Positions 8,086-17,686 of a DNA stretch of 64,000 nucleotides are shown piece after piece. Source of the DNA: Gimesia aquarii (lineage in GTDB: Bacteria; Planctomycetota; Planctomycetia; Planctomycetales; Planctomycetaceae). Under the pieces are notes generated by a model, which saw only the letters and a program-made list of their open reading frames with translations, had not been told where the DNA came from and ran no database searches. How positions within the stretch are numbered: position 1 is the stretch's first letter; the number at the start of each line of letters is the position of its first letter. Position numbers and translations under genes: made by a program. The stretch is from contig NZ_CP037920.1 in NCBI RefSeq assembly GCF_007748195.1, forward strand, positions 434,001 through 498,000. The letters are read 5' to 3'.

Positions 8086-9537
8086 TTGCCTAAAGACGAT
8101 CAAAAACAAAGTGTGCCAGAACCAAATGAGCAAGGTCGACGCGACTTCTTAAAGGGAAGTGCTGCAGCCGTCGGTGCAGGCTTGGCCGCAGCCGCCGTAA
8201 CTGGTGTCTCGGAAGCGGCTGACAGTGATTGTGAAATGAAGAACCCGTATGGCCCCCGTCCTGGTGGTGGCATTAGTCTGCCTGACTATTACAAGCCCTG
8301 GCCAGCAATTAAGAACCGCAATGTTTATATGCCCGGTACGGAAATTCTTCCCAAAAACGAGATGCGTATTTCGTTCCTGGGTAGTACGCCTTGGCCACCA
8401 ACCAGACTACAGTCAGGCACTTCCATTTTGGTAGAACTTGGGAATGGAGAGTCTCAACCGCGACGGTTCTTCTTCGATTTAGGCAATGGCAGTATCTCGA
8501 ACGCAATCGCCATGCAGGTTCCCGCACCGTTGATTAACGATATCTTCATTAGTCATTTGCATGCGGACCATTATGCAGATCTGCCTTATATGTATCCTTT
8601 CCGGGCATTTTCCGGTGGCTTTACTCCTTTACGAGTCTATGGTCCCTCTGGAAGAACGCCTGAGTTAGGAACCAGCCATATGATCAAGCACATGAAAGAG
8701 ATGAACCGTTGGCATGAGGAAAACTTTAACGCCTGTCCGATTGGTGATGGCATGGATATTGAAGTGACCGAATTCGACTGGAAAGAAGAAAACGGCATCT
8801 GTTACAACAAAGACGGTGTGGTGGTTCGTCATTGGCCGCGTTCACATGTTAAAGATGGAGCGTCTGCGTACCGACTGGATTGGGAAGATGCGGGTCTTTC
8901 GTTTGTTTGGACTGGTGATGGTCGACCCGACGAACTGTCGGCCAAGTATGGTAAGGGAGTCGACGTATTTGTATCTGAAGGTACGATCGATGTTCCTTCC
9001 CTTTCCTCGATGAAATTAGGCGCACCTGCGGAACTGTGGGAATATACCATCGATATCTATCACACAATGTATTATGCCGCTGGTTATCTCTTCAAACAGA
9101 CGCAGCCGCGAATGGCCGCCATCTGCCATTACGAATATGCCGGCCCCGCACTCGAAGCTGAATCGACGGCAGAGGTGCGATCCAACTGGGATGGTCTGTT
9201 TATGTTCGGCGGTCCCGATGTGCAGGTTATCAACGTCACTAAGGACGCCATCTGGTCGCGCGAGGCGCTGCTACCTGACGGTGCGGCACCCGCGTCTATG
9301 GACCCACGCTGGTTTCTTAAACCGGGTGAGAAGCTTCCCAAAGAAATTAAACTTCCCACACCAACGATGCCACGCGAAGTGCAGCAGGAACAATTTGTGC
9401 GGGATCTGGAAATTGACCCCAAAAAATACTATCCACCCGATGCCTATCGTAAGCCGGTCCAGAAATGGCCTGGTGTCACTCTGAATCCTCGCGAGATGCT
9501 TGAAGCACGTGGAATCAAAGTCGACGATAATAAGTAG
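8086..9537 (+). CDS. Tat-exported metallo-beta-lactamase-fold hydrolase
   Basis: Translation most likely starts at TTG 8086, which has GAGGAG eight bases upstream. The 483-residue product has a twin-arginine signal (GRRDFLKGSAAA, about 17-28, with an Ala-rich h-region to about 44). The MBL metal motif HLHADH is at residues 157-162, followed by further candidate ligands in a WPRSHVKDG segment, WTGDGRPDE and CHYEYAG. Proteins of this shape are zinc- or iron-dependent hydrolases. The sequence resembles the group labelled GntH after the guanitoxin cluster, but no other guanitoxin gene is present, so no such pathway is claimed. Tat export implies cytoplasmic folding and metal loading first, which makes the metallochaperone gene 71 bases downstream interesting. 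Confidence 0.88.
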   Translation: MPKDDQKQSVPEPNEQGRRDFLKGSAAAVGAGLAAAAVTGVSEAADSDCEMKNPYGPRPGGGISLPDYYKPWPAIKNRNVYMPGTEILPKNEMRISFLGSTPWPPTRLQSGTSILVELGNGESQPRRFFFDLGNGSISNAIAMQVPAPLINDIFISHLHADHYADLPYMYPFRAFSGGFTPLRVYGPSGRTPELGTSHMIKHMKEMNRWHEENFNACPIGDGMDIEVTEFDWKEENGICYNKDGVVVRHWPRSHVKDGASAYRLDWEDAGLSFVWTGDGRPDELSAKYGKGVDVFVSEGTIDVPSLSSMKLGAPAELWEYTIDIYHTMYYAAGYLFKQTQPRMAAICHYEYAGPALEAESTAEVRSNWDGLFMFGGPDVQVINVTKDAIWSREALLPDGAAPASMDPRWFLKPGEKLPKEIKLPTPTMPREVQQEQFVRDLEIDPKKYYPPDAYRKPVQKWPGVTLNPREMLEARGIKVDDNK

Positions 9538-9608
9538 AGTTCTGTAATGACAACGGACACGTTACGAATTCATTTCTGACATGTTTCTTTTACCATTCAG
9601 AGATTAAT

Positions 9609-10646
9609 ATGAACGAAGATTCTGTTCCGATACTTGCTCCTGCTCCTAGAACCAAACCCATTGTTATCCCGGGACGTGCGCCCGTTCCCGTAACATTATT
9701 AACTGGGTTTCTAGGTGCCGGAAAAACAACATTATTGAATCGTATTCTGAATGGTGAGCATGGTTTACGAGTCGGAGTGTTGGTGAATGACTTCGGTGCA
9801 ATCAATATCGACGCAGAGCTTGTGGAGGGAGTCGAGGAAAATACGATCAACCTCACCAACGGCTGTGTATGTTGCGAAATCCGTGATGACCTTGTCAACT
9901 CGCTGGAACAACTTCTCACACGCGAAGATGTCATCGATTACGTAATTCTTGAAGCAAGTGGAGTCGCCGATCCAGAAGGAATCGTGATGACCTTTCTGGA
10001 TCAACGGTATGAAAAGTTACTGCGTCTGGACAGCATTACCTGTATCGTCGATGCCGAAGCGATATTTACGCATGCTGATAACGATGATCTTTCTGCACTC
10101 AAGCTGCGTCAGATTGGCTTTGCTGATATGGTAGTTCTCAACAAAGTCGATCTCGTCGGACCTGAGCATATTGAAGTTATCGGAGAGTGGATTGGCCAAC
10201 ATCTGAACCGCATACGAATTGTGAACGCCGTTCGTTGTGAAGTTCCTCTAGAAATTTTATTGGCTGTTGGGCGCTTTGATCCTGCACATTTAAAATCACA
10301 GAAGCAAAGTCTCGATACGAAAGGTGATCGGCAGAAACATGATGCCGCCAGTCAAATGTTTGAAACGTGGAGTTTTGAATCCGACCAACCATTCTCACTG
10401 GAAGCTTTGCGGGAGATGGTACGACGGGAATTACCGGCTTCCGTTTATCGTTGCAAAGGCATTGTTTATATCAGCGATTCTCGCGACAAGCGATTTGCCT
10501 TGCAGGCTGTGGGGCGTCGTACTGAGCTATCTGAGTTAGGTGTTTGGGGCAAAGCCACACCACGCACTCAGATTGTTGCCATTGGTTCGTTGATTAATGC
10601 TGAAGATTTAAACCAAAAATTTGAAGCATGTCTTGTGCAGGAATAG
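9609..10646 (+). CDS. COG0523/CobW-family GTP-binding metallochaperone
   Basis: This 345-residue GTPase has the P-loop GFLGAGKT (33-40), the metal-binding CxCC motif CVCC (86-89), the Walker B-like segment VILEASGVADP (about 112-122), the guanine-specificity NKVD (178-181) and a C-terminal CobW_C region from about residue 250. Family members (ZNG1, YeiR, CobW, nitrile hydratase activators) use GTP hydrolysis to deliver zinc, cobalt or iron to client enzymes. A proline-rich N-terminal extension of about 26 residues precedes the domain. The gene follows the MBL-fold hydrolase on the same strand, so that enzyme is a plausible client. Metal identity cannot be read from sequence, and no Zur-type site was recognised. 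Confidence 0.93.
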   Translation: MNEDSVPILAPAPRTKPIVIPGRAPVPVTLLTGFLGAGKTTLLNRILNGEHGLRVGVLVNDFGAINIDAELVEGVEENTINLTNGCVCCEIRDDLVNSLEQLLTREDVIDYVILEASGVADPEGIVMTFLDQRYEKLLRLDSITCIVDAEAIFTHADNDDLSALKLRQIGFADMVVLNKVDLVGPEHIEVIGEWIGQHLNRIRIVNAVRCEVPLEILLAVGRFDPAHLKSQKQSLDTKGDRQKHDAASQMFETWSFESDQPFSLEALREMVRRELPASVYRCKGIVYISDSRDKRFALQAVGRRTELSELGVWGKATPRTQIVAIGSLINAEDLNQKFEACLVQE

Positions 10647-10687
10647 ATATATTTTAAGCGAGGACAGCCAAAGCTCAGCATCACTAC

Positions 10688-12259
10688 TTATTTTTCGCAA
10701 ACATTAAAATTAATGTATTGAAAGCGGGAACGCGCTGTATCTGTGAGAGGAATCGGCTCCTTGATTCCAATATCGCACCATTTCAATTCTGTCAGGCGGG
10801 GCATTGTTGCAAGTAGGCTCAATCGCTTATCAGTGAGTGTGGTTGGATTGTTGATTTCAATCTGTTTTACATTCGACAACCAGGGCAATAGGTGCCCGGC
10901 CTCTTGACCAAATTCAAGAGAATCCACCGTCAATTTTCTAAGACTTGGCATCTGAGCCAGTTCCAACAGCGTTGCCTGATTCAGGTTTAGGTTTTTGCAA
11001 TAAAAACTTTCGAGATATCTAAGCCTGGTCAGTGGTTGCAAGGCTTCTGGATCTGGCAAAAAGATTGGTACGAAAAATGTCTCCAGATGGGGAAAGCGGG
11101 CCAATTGACTTAAAGCAGTACGTGCCTCATCGCCCTTTAAAAAATTCTCTCCGCCAGACCAACCAATCGACAACGATTTCATATGTGGATGATGTTTCGA
11201 TAATTGTTCAAGCAGGTAGCTTGTGTCAGACAGACTTCCAGAGGGGAAATGAAGTTCTTCCAGATTTGGTGCCAGTGCTAATGCATTTGCCAATTCTTTG
11301 CGAGGGAATACTCCATAGATTTTCCACTTCTGAAGTTTTTTATGATCTCCTTTTTTCAAGAAATCGACCATGATTTTTCGTGTCACAGATCCACAGTCGA
11401 CTTCCAGATCGACTAAATTTTTACATGCTGCCAGCTTTTTCCAAAAAGAGGCTGCACTTTGAGGATCAAGCGAAACAATGAGTTTGAGATTTTGCAACTC
11501 AGGTAATTCAGTGACTTTTTCCACTGTCTTTGATGAGATTTTTTGAGTTCCGAAAGTAGTATGCAGACGGCGTAATTTCTTGTTTTGCACGATCTGATTA
11601 AACCCTGCATCATTCAGAGAAGATCGTAATATCTCAAGGTTTGTCAAATTTGGTAGGGTTCGAAGCGCGGCACAACCTCTTTCATTGATACGGCAATAAG
11701 AAAACTTGATGCCGCCCAAATTGGTAATGTCAGCTAGTGCTTCAATACATTCACCCAACTCAGGATTCGATTGATCCCGTGTCCCATAAAACCAAATTCT
11801 TACAGGGAAAGGTATCTGATTGATCAGAGGGATTGCCTTTTTAAGAACTTCCGAATGTTGATAGACTTTTTTCCCCTTAACAACTTTGTAAGGGTTGCCT
11901 ACCCAGATGGCGAATGTCTCTTCGTCATAGGGAAAACGAATTGACAATTTTGAATTTTCCAATTGCTGGTAAATATCATCCAAAGCAGGATCAAGCCAGG
12001 GGGTTGCTGCTTGTTGTGCTTGTTGAGGGATACCATTGGCAATGCCAGGGACACGGCTCGCAAGAATCAGATTGATATCAATCAGTTGCTGCTCTTGCTC
12101 TTTTAAGGCTGAATCGGGTTGAAGCTCAGAGAGTGATGAGATCGTCGTTTTTTTCTCGGCGATGGCGTTGTTTGATTTCTCGGTATTCACCAGAAAAGTA
12201 CCGATACCCGCCAATGCAATTACCACGACAGCAGTAGGGAGAATTAATTGACGAAACAT
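10688..12259 (-). CDS. Membrane-anchored leucine-rich-repeat-like protein
   Basis: This 523-residue protein has an N-terminal hydrophobic helix (about residues 4-24) without a clear cleavage site, so it is probably a signal anchor exposing the rest outside the cytoplasm. From about residue 165 onwards there are irregular leucine-rich repeats (LPNLTNLEILRSSLNDAGF, then LEELHFPSG, MPSLRKLTVDS and MPRLTELKWCD). These resemble the ribonuclease-inhibitor/GALA-like LRRs common in planctomycetes. Such proteins mediate protein-protein contacts; no enzymatic motif is seen. It is convergent with the CobW gene and alone in its unit. Confidence in the fold is good; the role is unknown. Confidence 0.8.
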   Translation of the reverse strand: MFRQLILPTAVVVIALAGIGTFLVNTEKSNNAIAEKKTTISSLSELQPDSALKEQEQQLIDINLILASRVPGIANGIPQQAQQAATPWLDPALDDIYQQLENSKLSIRFPYDEETFAIWVGNPYKVVKGKKVYQHSEVLKKAIPLINQIPFPVRIWFYGTRDQSNPELGECIEALADITNLGGIKFSYCRINERGCAALRTLPNLTNLEILRSSLNDAGFNQIVQNKKLRRLHTTFGTQKISSKTVEKVTELPELQNLKLIVSLDPQSAASFWKKLAACKNLVDLEVDCGSVTRKIMVDFLKKGDHKKLQKWKIYGVFPRKELANALALAPNLEELHFPSGSLSDTSYLLEQLSKHHPHMKSLSIGWSGGENFLKGDEARTALSQLARFPHLETFFVPIFLPDPEALQPLTRLRYLESFYCKNLNLNQATLLELAQMPSLRKLTVDSLEFGQEAGHLLPWLSNVKQIEINNPTTLTDKRLSLLATMPRLTELKWCDIGIKEPIPLTDTARSRFQYINFNVCEK

Positions 12260-12638
12260 AGAGACACTCCAACCTAACTTTATCTGTTTCCCGTTACAGG
12301 CACCAGACTATGATCACCGTTTTGACGAATTGGTTATCTCATAGTCATTCGGTTAACACCGAGAAATGTTCGATATTTCATTGTAGAGAACAGAACAGTT
12401 GTTGTCCGCTTTGAGATCCAAAAAAATCAGGGCTACTATTTTAATGGTGTGCAATTATTCATATATCTCGTTTCGAAAAAACAACTTATGGCGTGTACAT
12501 ATTTTACAGTCCGGTTCTCAGAACAAAGCTTGGTTTATTTTACCTATTTTTTCAAATGAACGGTAACACTCTCATTTCTTCTACGCTTGGTGAATTAGCT
12601 GGTAATAAATCAACTTTTAAAAAAGGAGCGAGTTTTAG
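12260..12638. other. Intergenic region between divergent genes
   Basis: This AT-rich gap of 379 bases lies between the LRR gene and the methyltransferase, which diverge from it. Apart from the AAAGGAGCGAG ribosome site just before 12639, I see no repeat, stable hairpin or convincing small gene. Confidence 0.6.
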
Positions 12639-13715
12639 ATGACGATTGCATGCCATTTTACAATGGACTTAGAACGTACGAAGCAATTTGAGCAAACACT
12701 TCAACAGATCATCAATCAGAGTAGCTTGTCTTTGATGATTTCGGTTGGTCATCGTACCGGGCTCTTTGACACATTGGAGGGTATGGAGACAGCCACGCGT
12801 CAGGAGATCGCAGATGGAGCCGGGTTATTCGAACATTATGTTGGCGCCTGGTTAACGACTATGGTGGCAGGGGGCATTGTAGAATACGATTCGATGTTTA
12901 AAACCTATCGGTTGCCGCCAGAACATGCCTTTTGGTTAACGCAATCTGCAGATTCAAAAAACTATATGGCTAACATGCAATGGTTTTCAATCTTCAGCAA
13001 GCTGGAAGATGAGATCGTAAAATCTTTTCGCGAAGGAGATCGCATACCTCATTCACTATTTGCGAGCTTGCAGTCAGAAATAGACGAGGAACAATCTAAA
13101 TCGGCTATCAACGGATTGTTTAAACATGTACTCCCATTGGTCCCTAATCTGATCATGCAGCTTTGTGAAGGACTTGACGTGTTGGAACTCGACTGCGGCA
13201 GTGGATCGACATTGATGGAACTGGCAGTTATGTTTCCAAAGAGCCGATTCGTGGGGTACGATCATTCCGAAGAGTTGATCGAAAATGCAAATCGAGTGGC
13301 GAACGAACGAAATATTGAGAATATCACTTTCATCAATCGGGATATCTCACAGATCCATGCAATTAACTCATTTGATCTGATTACAGCATTTGATGTATTA
13401 CACTATCAGGAGTATCCTTTTCAGGTTTTGGATGAAGCCTTTGCTGCATTACGGCCGGGGGGAATTGTATTAATTCAGGATATTGCGACTCCAAGTAACC
13501 TCGATCAAATTCAGAATATCCCAATGGCCCTACATCGATATGCCATTTCCAGTATGCGTTGGATGGCAACTTCCAGAGAAAAAGACAGTATTGGATGGGA
13601 AAAAGAAATGACGTGCCAAACACTCGAAGATATTGGCTTTGCAGGCATCGAAGTTCACGAACTACCACATGATCTTATGAACCATTATTATGTGGCCGAA
13701 AAGCCTAACGCTTAA
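12639..13715 (+). CDS. SAM-dependent class I methyltransferase with N-terminal winged-helix region
   Basis: This 358-residue protein has an N-terminal helical/winged-helix part (about 20-95, SVGHRTGLFDTLEGM and ATRQEIADGAGL) typical of O-methyltransferase-like enzymes. The Rossmann methyltransferase fold follows: motif I ELDCGSGS (183-190), an acidic residue at the end of strand 2 (VGYDHSEEL, about 205-213), motif III-like NRDISQI and motif IV FDLITAFDVLHY (about 245-256). A strong AAAGGAGCGAG ribosome site supports the ATG. It probably methylates a small molecule or an arsenic/metabolite-like substrate, but the acceptor is unknown. It lies alone, convergent with the small membrane-protein gene at 13735. 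Confidence 0.88.
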   Translation: MTIACHFTMDLERTKQFEQTLQQIINQSSLSLMISVGHRTGLFDTLEGMETATRQEIADGAGLFEHYVGAWLTTMVAGGIVEYDSMFKTYRLPPEHAFWLTQSADSKNYMANMQWFSIFSKLEDEIVKSFREGDRIPHSLFASLQSEIDEEQSKSAINGLFKHVLPLVPNLIMQLCEGLDVLELDCGSGSTLMELAVMFPKSRFVGYDHSEELIENANRVANERNIENITFINRDISQIHAINSFDLITAFDVLHYQEYPFQVLDEAFAALRPGGIVLIQDIATPSNLDQIQNIPMALHRYAISSMRWMATSREKDSIGWEKEMTCQTLEDIGFAGIEVHELPHDLMNHYYVAEKPNA

Positions 13716-13734
13716 TATTGTTACTTTTAAATTC

Positions 13735-14124
13735 TTAAAACAGTCTCTCAGCAAGCGTTTCATAATACTTTCGATCGGAGCCTGCTTCACCAATATAATC
13801 ATTGAGAATGCCAGGGTCGATAAATATCATTGCTGGTTGATCAGCATAGTTTTCAGAAGCCACTTTGAACAAAGAGTTCGTATCAGTACGATTCAATCGG
13901 TGAGTCTTACATAGATCATAAAACAATCCTTGAGGCGTATCGGCAGTTGCTTTACGTTGTAACTGAATCTTTTCCCATAAAAAAAGAGCAAGCCAGACTA
14001 CTCCAACAACAATGGCTATGGAAATAAATAACCAGTTTTCCTGTAACATTCCTCGATTCCGGAATGCCCGTGAAACTTCATCGGTATGACCTGCCGCTAG
14101 AATAGAAACGAATTCAATCATCAT
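13735..14124 (-). CDS. Small single-helix membrane protein, unknown function
   Basis: This 129-residue protein has one strong transmembrane helix (about residues 30-51, WLFISIAIVVGVVWLALFLW). A charged cytoplasmic-type tail of about 75 residues follows. The tail contains GLFYDLCKTHRLNRTDTN and PAMIFIDPGIL, a pattern reminiscent of the helical N-terminal segment seen in some spirochaete and planctomycete PilZ proteins, although no PilZ domain follows. It starts 17 bases after the HEAT-repeat gene ends, so translational coupling is likely. The function is unknown; a membrane anchor or adaptor for the HEAT protein is a reasonable but untested idea. Confidence 0.7.
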   Translation of the reverse strand: MMIEFVSILAAGHTDEVSRAFRNRGMLQENWLFISIAIVVGVVWLALFLWEKIQLQRKATADTPQGLFYDLCKTHRLNRTDTNSLFKVASENYADQPAMIFIDPGILNDYIGEAGSDRKYYETLAERLF

Positions 14125-14141
14125 TCAATATTACCATTTGA

Positions 14142-15752
14142 TTATTGAGTGGGTTGTTCTGTGTTCTTTTTTGACCTTAGTCCCTTAATCGCGATTTCCC
14201 TAATACGTGAGTTATCATCTGTGATTAAAGGGATTAAAGCTTGCTTGGCCGCGGGGCTTCCCAGTGTTGACAAAATTTCGGCGCTGGTTCTACGAACCAG
14301 GTCATCGGTGTCTTCCACCAGCGCAGCAAGTGCAGGAATAACCTGGTCATGCAATTCTAAGATTTGTACACAACGCGCTGCCTGAATTCGTCGTTTTCTT
14401 AAAGGGTGTGCAAGAGCGCGACTGAATTCTCGTGTACATTGGGGGTTCAGCTTCTGCAACAACTTACCAACAGCAGAACAGATATGGGTATTAAACTCCT
14501 CAAAATGCTCTAACACATATTCTACATCAAAACTGCCAAGTTCTTGCCGGGCTGCTTCTCTTACCTCTTCCAATGGGCTGTCTAGTTTCGTAATCAACAA
14601 ATTTATCGCATCGGGAACATGTTGCGTGCGTAATTGGCATGTGGCCCATGCCTGTTGAACCGGGTCTTCCGACTCAAGACTTTCTAACACCATTTCGGTC
14701 ACTTCTGAAGAATCAAGATTTCTCAAGATCCCGATCGCAGCTTCTTTAGCTTCGGGAGTACCGTTTTGTAACATCCATTTTTGAGCCTGTTTTTTGCTGG
14801 CCACATCCAAATCGAGTAGACTGATTAACCTGATCACAGCGGGTTGAAGGTTGCTTGGTATTTTCCAGAATTCCTGTTTGTCCGCTCTCAACCAGTTAAT
14901 TGTCCGAATTTGCTTGAAGTTCGTATGTTGTAGCTCTGAAGGTTGTTCTGGAAGCCAGCGCAATAAATGCGCGATAAATTCCGGGTCCTCTCGCTCGGAG
15001 ACAGCTTCTAATGCTTTAGGATTTGGATAATTCACTTCAGTGAAATCACAAATTAACTGCATCACACCGATGTGCTTGCTATCTTTCAAAACCTTTTCTA
15101 CAAGACGTTTCGTTTCGGTATTGGAATGCCACAATACTTTTCTGATTGCTGAATCATTTACATCACCCAGAATGAGCAGACTTTCGACAATCTCTTCAGG
15201 CCGGTCGAATTCCTGAAAATTTTCAGCTGCTAATAATAGTGCATTCAAATTCTCCCTTCTTATATTCTGTGCATTTCTCAGAAATGAACGGGGATAAATT
15301 GAATCTGCAGAAGTGTCTAGAAAATATTCATACAATTTACTAACCAGAGAACGCAGAGTCTGTGTCGTCAAATCTGGTTGATGATTAATCAGGCGTTTGT
15401 TCTCAAGCAATGAAACCAGCGCTGGAATTTGTCTGAAGTCATTTGTACTCCGTACAAATGACAATCCACAATACTGAAGTTCGCGATTTCCATGCAGCAA
15501 ACATTGTTTAATGGCAGCCTCGAGTGCATCAGATTGTGATTCCAGCAATTTTCGAATGTCTGGAGTAAGAGTGGCACACCGACGAATGACCTCCACTAGT
15601 CCACGTGTGCTTTGTTGTTCAAGCAACGCAGCAACTGCCAACTCTCTGATAGATTGAGCTTCAACGTCCAAAGCCAGAATTAATGCGTTCATAGCATGAG
15701 AATTTCTGCTTTGTGCCAGTAAATCAAACGTTTTAGAAATCGAAGATGTCAT
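14142..15752 (-). CDS. HEAT-repeat protein
   Basis: The 536-residue, almost wholly helical product has HEAT/PBS-lyase-type repeats at both ends: N-terminal ALDVEAQSIRELAVAALLEQ and C-terminal VRRTSAEILSTLGSPAAKQAL, SRIREIAIKGL. No signal peptide or membrane helix is visible, so it is probably cytoplasmic. HEAT arrays act as protein-binding scaffolds; no catalytic residues are apparent. The gene is followed after 17 bases by the small membrane protein at 13735, forming a two-gene unit. The partner and process cannot be named. Confidence 0.85.
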   Translation of the reverse strand: MTSSISKTFDLLAQSRNSHAMNALILALDVEAQSIRELAVAALLEQQSTRGLVEVIRRCATLTPDIRKLLESQSDALEAAIKQCLLHGNRELQYCGLSFVRSTNDFRQIPALVSLLENKRLINHQPDLTTQTLRSLVSKLYEYFLDTSADSIYPRSFLRNAQNIRRENLNALLLAAENFQEFDRPEEIVESLLILGDVNDSAIRKVLWHSNTETKRLVEKVLKDSKHIGVMQLICDFTEVNYPNPKALEAVSEREDPEFIAHLLRWLPEQPSELQHTNFKQIRTINWLRADKQEFWKIPSNLQPAVIRLISLLDLDVASKKQAQKWMLQNGTPEAKEAAIGILRNLDSSEVTEMVLESLESEDPVQQAWATCQLRTQHVPDAINLLITKLDSPLEEVREAARQELGSFDVEYVLEHFEEFNTHICSAVGKLLQKLNPQCTREFSRALAHPLRKRRIQAARCVQILELHDQVIPALAALVEDTDDLVRRTSAEILSTLGSPAAKQALIPLITDDNSRIREIAIKGLRSKKNTEQPTQ

Positions 15753-16007
15753 GTTGACTGAAGACTGAAAGAGAGTGAGAAGATCAACAGAAATCTATCT
15801 GCTTTATGCCGGAGTTCCCTTTTGCAAAAGCGTCAAACCAACAGAAGTTCTGTTATTTTCGCGGCTCTTCTTTTTATCGTAAGCCAACGTCACGTGACTG
15901 AAGAAAGACTGATTTAATAGACATAATCCCTATAATCAGCACAACGCAGAACACGCAAAGAGACTCTACTGGCAGGTTAAGACTTCTTGCATCTTTGTTC
16001 TTTGGGT

Positions 16008-16844
16008 TCAATGCGTTTCTAATAAATTTCGAAGGAAACAGAACGATTCTTTAACAACATCAGGCGCAATATAGCTATGTCGGCTTAATTCCACCTGAAT
16101 CCCTCCAGTGTAATTGATGTCTCGTAAACCAGAGACGACATCAACAAAATCGATTTCTCCTTCACCAAAGCGTAAATGATCGTGAATTCCAAAGATCATA
16201 TCTTCAATGTGGATATTGAAAATTCGATCTGCCCAAGGATTGAGATGTTGGCTAATGGGCGTTTCACCCATGCACTGTAAATGTCCGATGTCGACCGTCA
16301 AGCCAAAACACTCATGATCGACGAGCCTTGTCAACTCTTTAAAATCGTTCAGCGTTTCGATCAACATTCCCGGTTCGGGTTCAAAAGCAAGTCTGACTTG
16401 TTTTTTGGCCGCGTACTCTATTACCTCCTGGCACCCCTCTGCCAGAAGTCCTAGAGCGGCTTCACGAGAAATTTTTTCTTTTAGTTGACCTGCCCAGAAG
16501 GAGACTGCGTCAGACTTCAAAAAAGCAGCCTGATCGATACAGCGTTTTAAAAAATCGATGCGTCTCGCACGCTCTTCAGGTGCAGCACTCAGCAAAGTGG
16601 GCTCATGCTTTGCGCGTGGATTCAATAAAAAACGGGCACCTGTCTCAATCACAGAAGAAAGTTGATATTGTTTCAGCAGCGTCTGCATTTCCTGTAACTG
16701 CTCTGGAAGATCTGCTGCAAACGGATTGAGAGTATAATGATCGACTGTGATGGCGACAGATTCATATCCAGTCTCAGCAATCAGCCGAATGGCGTCATCC
16801 CAGCGATGGAAGGCCAGACCATTAGTATTGTATCCCAGTTTCAC
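16008..16844 (-). CDS. TIM-barrel sugar phosphate isomerase/epimerase-like protein
   Basis: This 278-residue protein of the xylose-isomerase-like AP-endonuclease 2 superfamily probably starts at GTG 16844 with a weak AAGAAG site. Metal-ligand-like positions are visible in order: Glu in LAFEPEPGM (about 152-160), Asp and His in LTVDIGHL (about 182-189), His in IFNIHIEDM (about 212-220) and Glu in GIQVELSRH near the C-terminus. Members isomerise or epimerise sugars or inositol derivatives, or cleave abasic DNA. Gene context (a DUF1080 protein upstream) favours carbohydrate metabolism. It is cytoplasmic, with no signal peptide. A terminator separates it from the upstream DUF1080 gene. Confidence 0.85.
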   Translation of the reverse strand: MKLGYNTNGLAFHRWDDAIRLIAETGYESVAITVDHYTLNPFAADLPEQLQEMQTLLKQYQLSSVIETGARFLLNPRAKHEPTLLSAAPEERARRIDFLKRCIDQAAFLKSDAVSFWAGQLKEKISREAALGLLAEGCQEVIEYAAKKQVRLAFEPEPGMLIETLNDFKELTRLVDHECFGLTVDIGHLQCMGETPISQHLNPWADRIFNIHIEDMIFGIHDHLRFGEGEIDFVDVVSGLRDINYTGGIQVELSRHSYIAPDVVKESFCFLRNLLETH

Positions 16845-16874
16845 TTTACGCTTCTTTAATCAACCAAAATTGAA

Positions 16875-16903
16875 GAAAAAAGCCCTCGTGTTATCCGAGG
16901 GCT
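16875..16903 (-). terminator. Rho-independent terminator after the DUF1080 gene
   Basis: AGCCCTCG (16881-16888) pairs perfectly with CGAGGGCT (16896-16903) around a 7-base loop. Read on the minus strand the stem is followed by a T run (A tract at 16876-16880 on the plus strand). It lies 32 bases beyond the stop of the DUF1080 gene and just before the isomerase start, so the two genes are probably separate transcripts. Confidence 0.88.
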
Positions 16904-16934
16904 CAAAAATAGTATCAGGTAACTGCCAATGGTT

Positions 16935-17594
16935 TTAGTCAGCCAATGGTTTGACACGAATGTTTTTGTAATAAACGACACTTTTGGGATCGTGCGCCTG
17001 TAACGCAAATTTGCCTTTCTCTCCCAGAGAAGGATAACCGGTTGCGCCTTCGGGCTCAGTATAGTCGACCACAGTTTCTCCATTAATTTTAACAACTACA
17101 TGCCGACCTTTGACGATGATGTGTTGCGTCCACCATTCATTATCTTTCGCGGGCGTTTTAAACAGTTTTACACGATTATAAATACTGCCAGTCTTCACGG
17201 GGTCTTTGTGTGTGACATTCACTTGTGATTCATAGCCCTGTTTAGGCCAGCCTTCTTCCTGGAATTTTGTATGGAAGAAAATGCCGGAGTTACTGCCTGG
17301 TGTTGTCATCACGTCTGCTTTGAATTCGAAGTTCTTGAACTCATCTTTCGTGAAGAGGTGTGAGCGTTTACCAGTCACCACAATTTTGCCATCCTCGACT
17401 TTCCAGGGGCCGTTCTCGGCAATTTCCCATCCTGTAAGATCTTTTCCATTAAACAGGCTAACCCAACCTTCTTCCGTTTCAGGTTTATTTTCACCGGAAT
17501 GGGCAGCGCTACTTCCCAGAATGGAGGAGATCAGGAGAGCAGCCATCACTCCCGTGAAAGCATTTAAATAACTGTGATCGCGGTGTATCTTCAT
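16935..17594 (-). CDS. Secreted DUF1080 (3-keto-disaccharide hydrolase-like) protein
   Basis: This 219-residue protein has a Sec signal (hydrophobic core about 14-30, cleavage near AAHS). The DUF1080 concanavalin-like domain fills the rest: GWVSLFNGKDLTGWE (about 43-57), WKVEDGKIVV, the NFEFKADV strand, and the conserved GSNSGIFFHT (about 100-109). The family is abundant in planctomycetes; some members hydrolyse 3-keto-glycosides and others may only bind glycans. No further carbohydrate-active gene is adjacent, so the substrate is unknown. A strong terminator follows the gene. Confidence 0.9.
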   Translation of the reverse strand: MKIHRDHSYLNAFTGVMAALLISSILGSSAAHSGENKPETEEGWVSLFNGKDLTGWEIAENGPWKVEDGKIVVTGKRSHLFTKDEFKNFEFKADVMTTPGSNSGIFFHTKFQEEGWPKQGYESQVNVTHKDPVKTGSIYNRVKLFKTPAKDNEWWTQHIIVKGRHVVVKINGETVVDYTEPEGATGYPSLGEKGKFALQAHDPKSVVYYKNIRVKPLAD

Positions 17595-17686
17595 CTTGTT
17601 GAAAACTCCTGAAGTTGAGTGTGGTATTTATACAAAGTGATTTCTTTCTATATCCTACGTAGCCATCGCATTGTATAAAAGCAAAC

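Noticed and set aside
8086..10646. Guanitoxin biosynthesis locus
   Set aside because: Only the MBL-fold protein resembles the GntH label; no other pathway gene is present.
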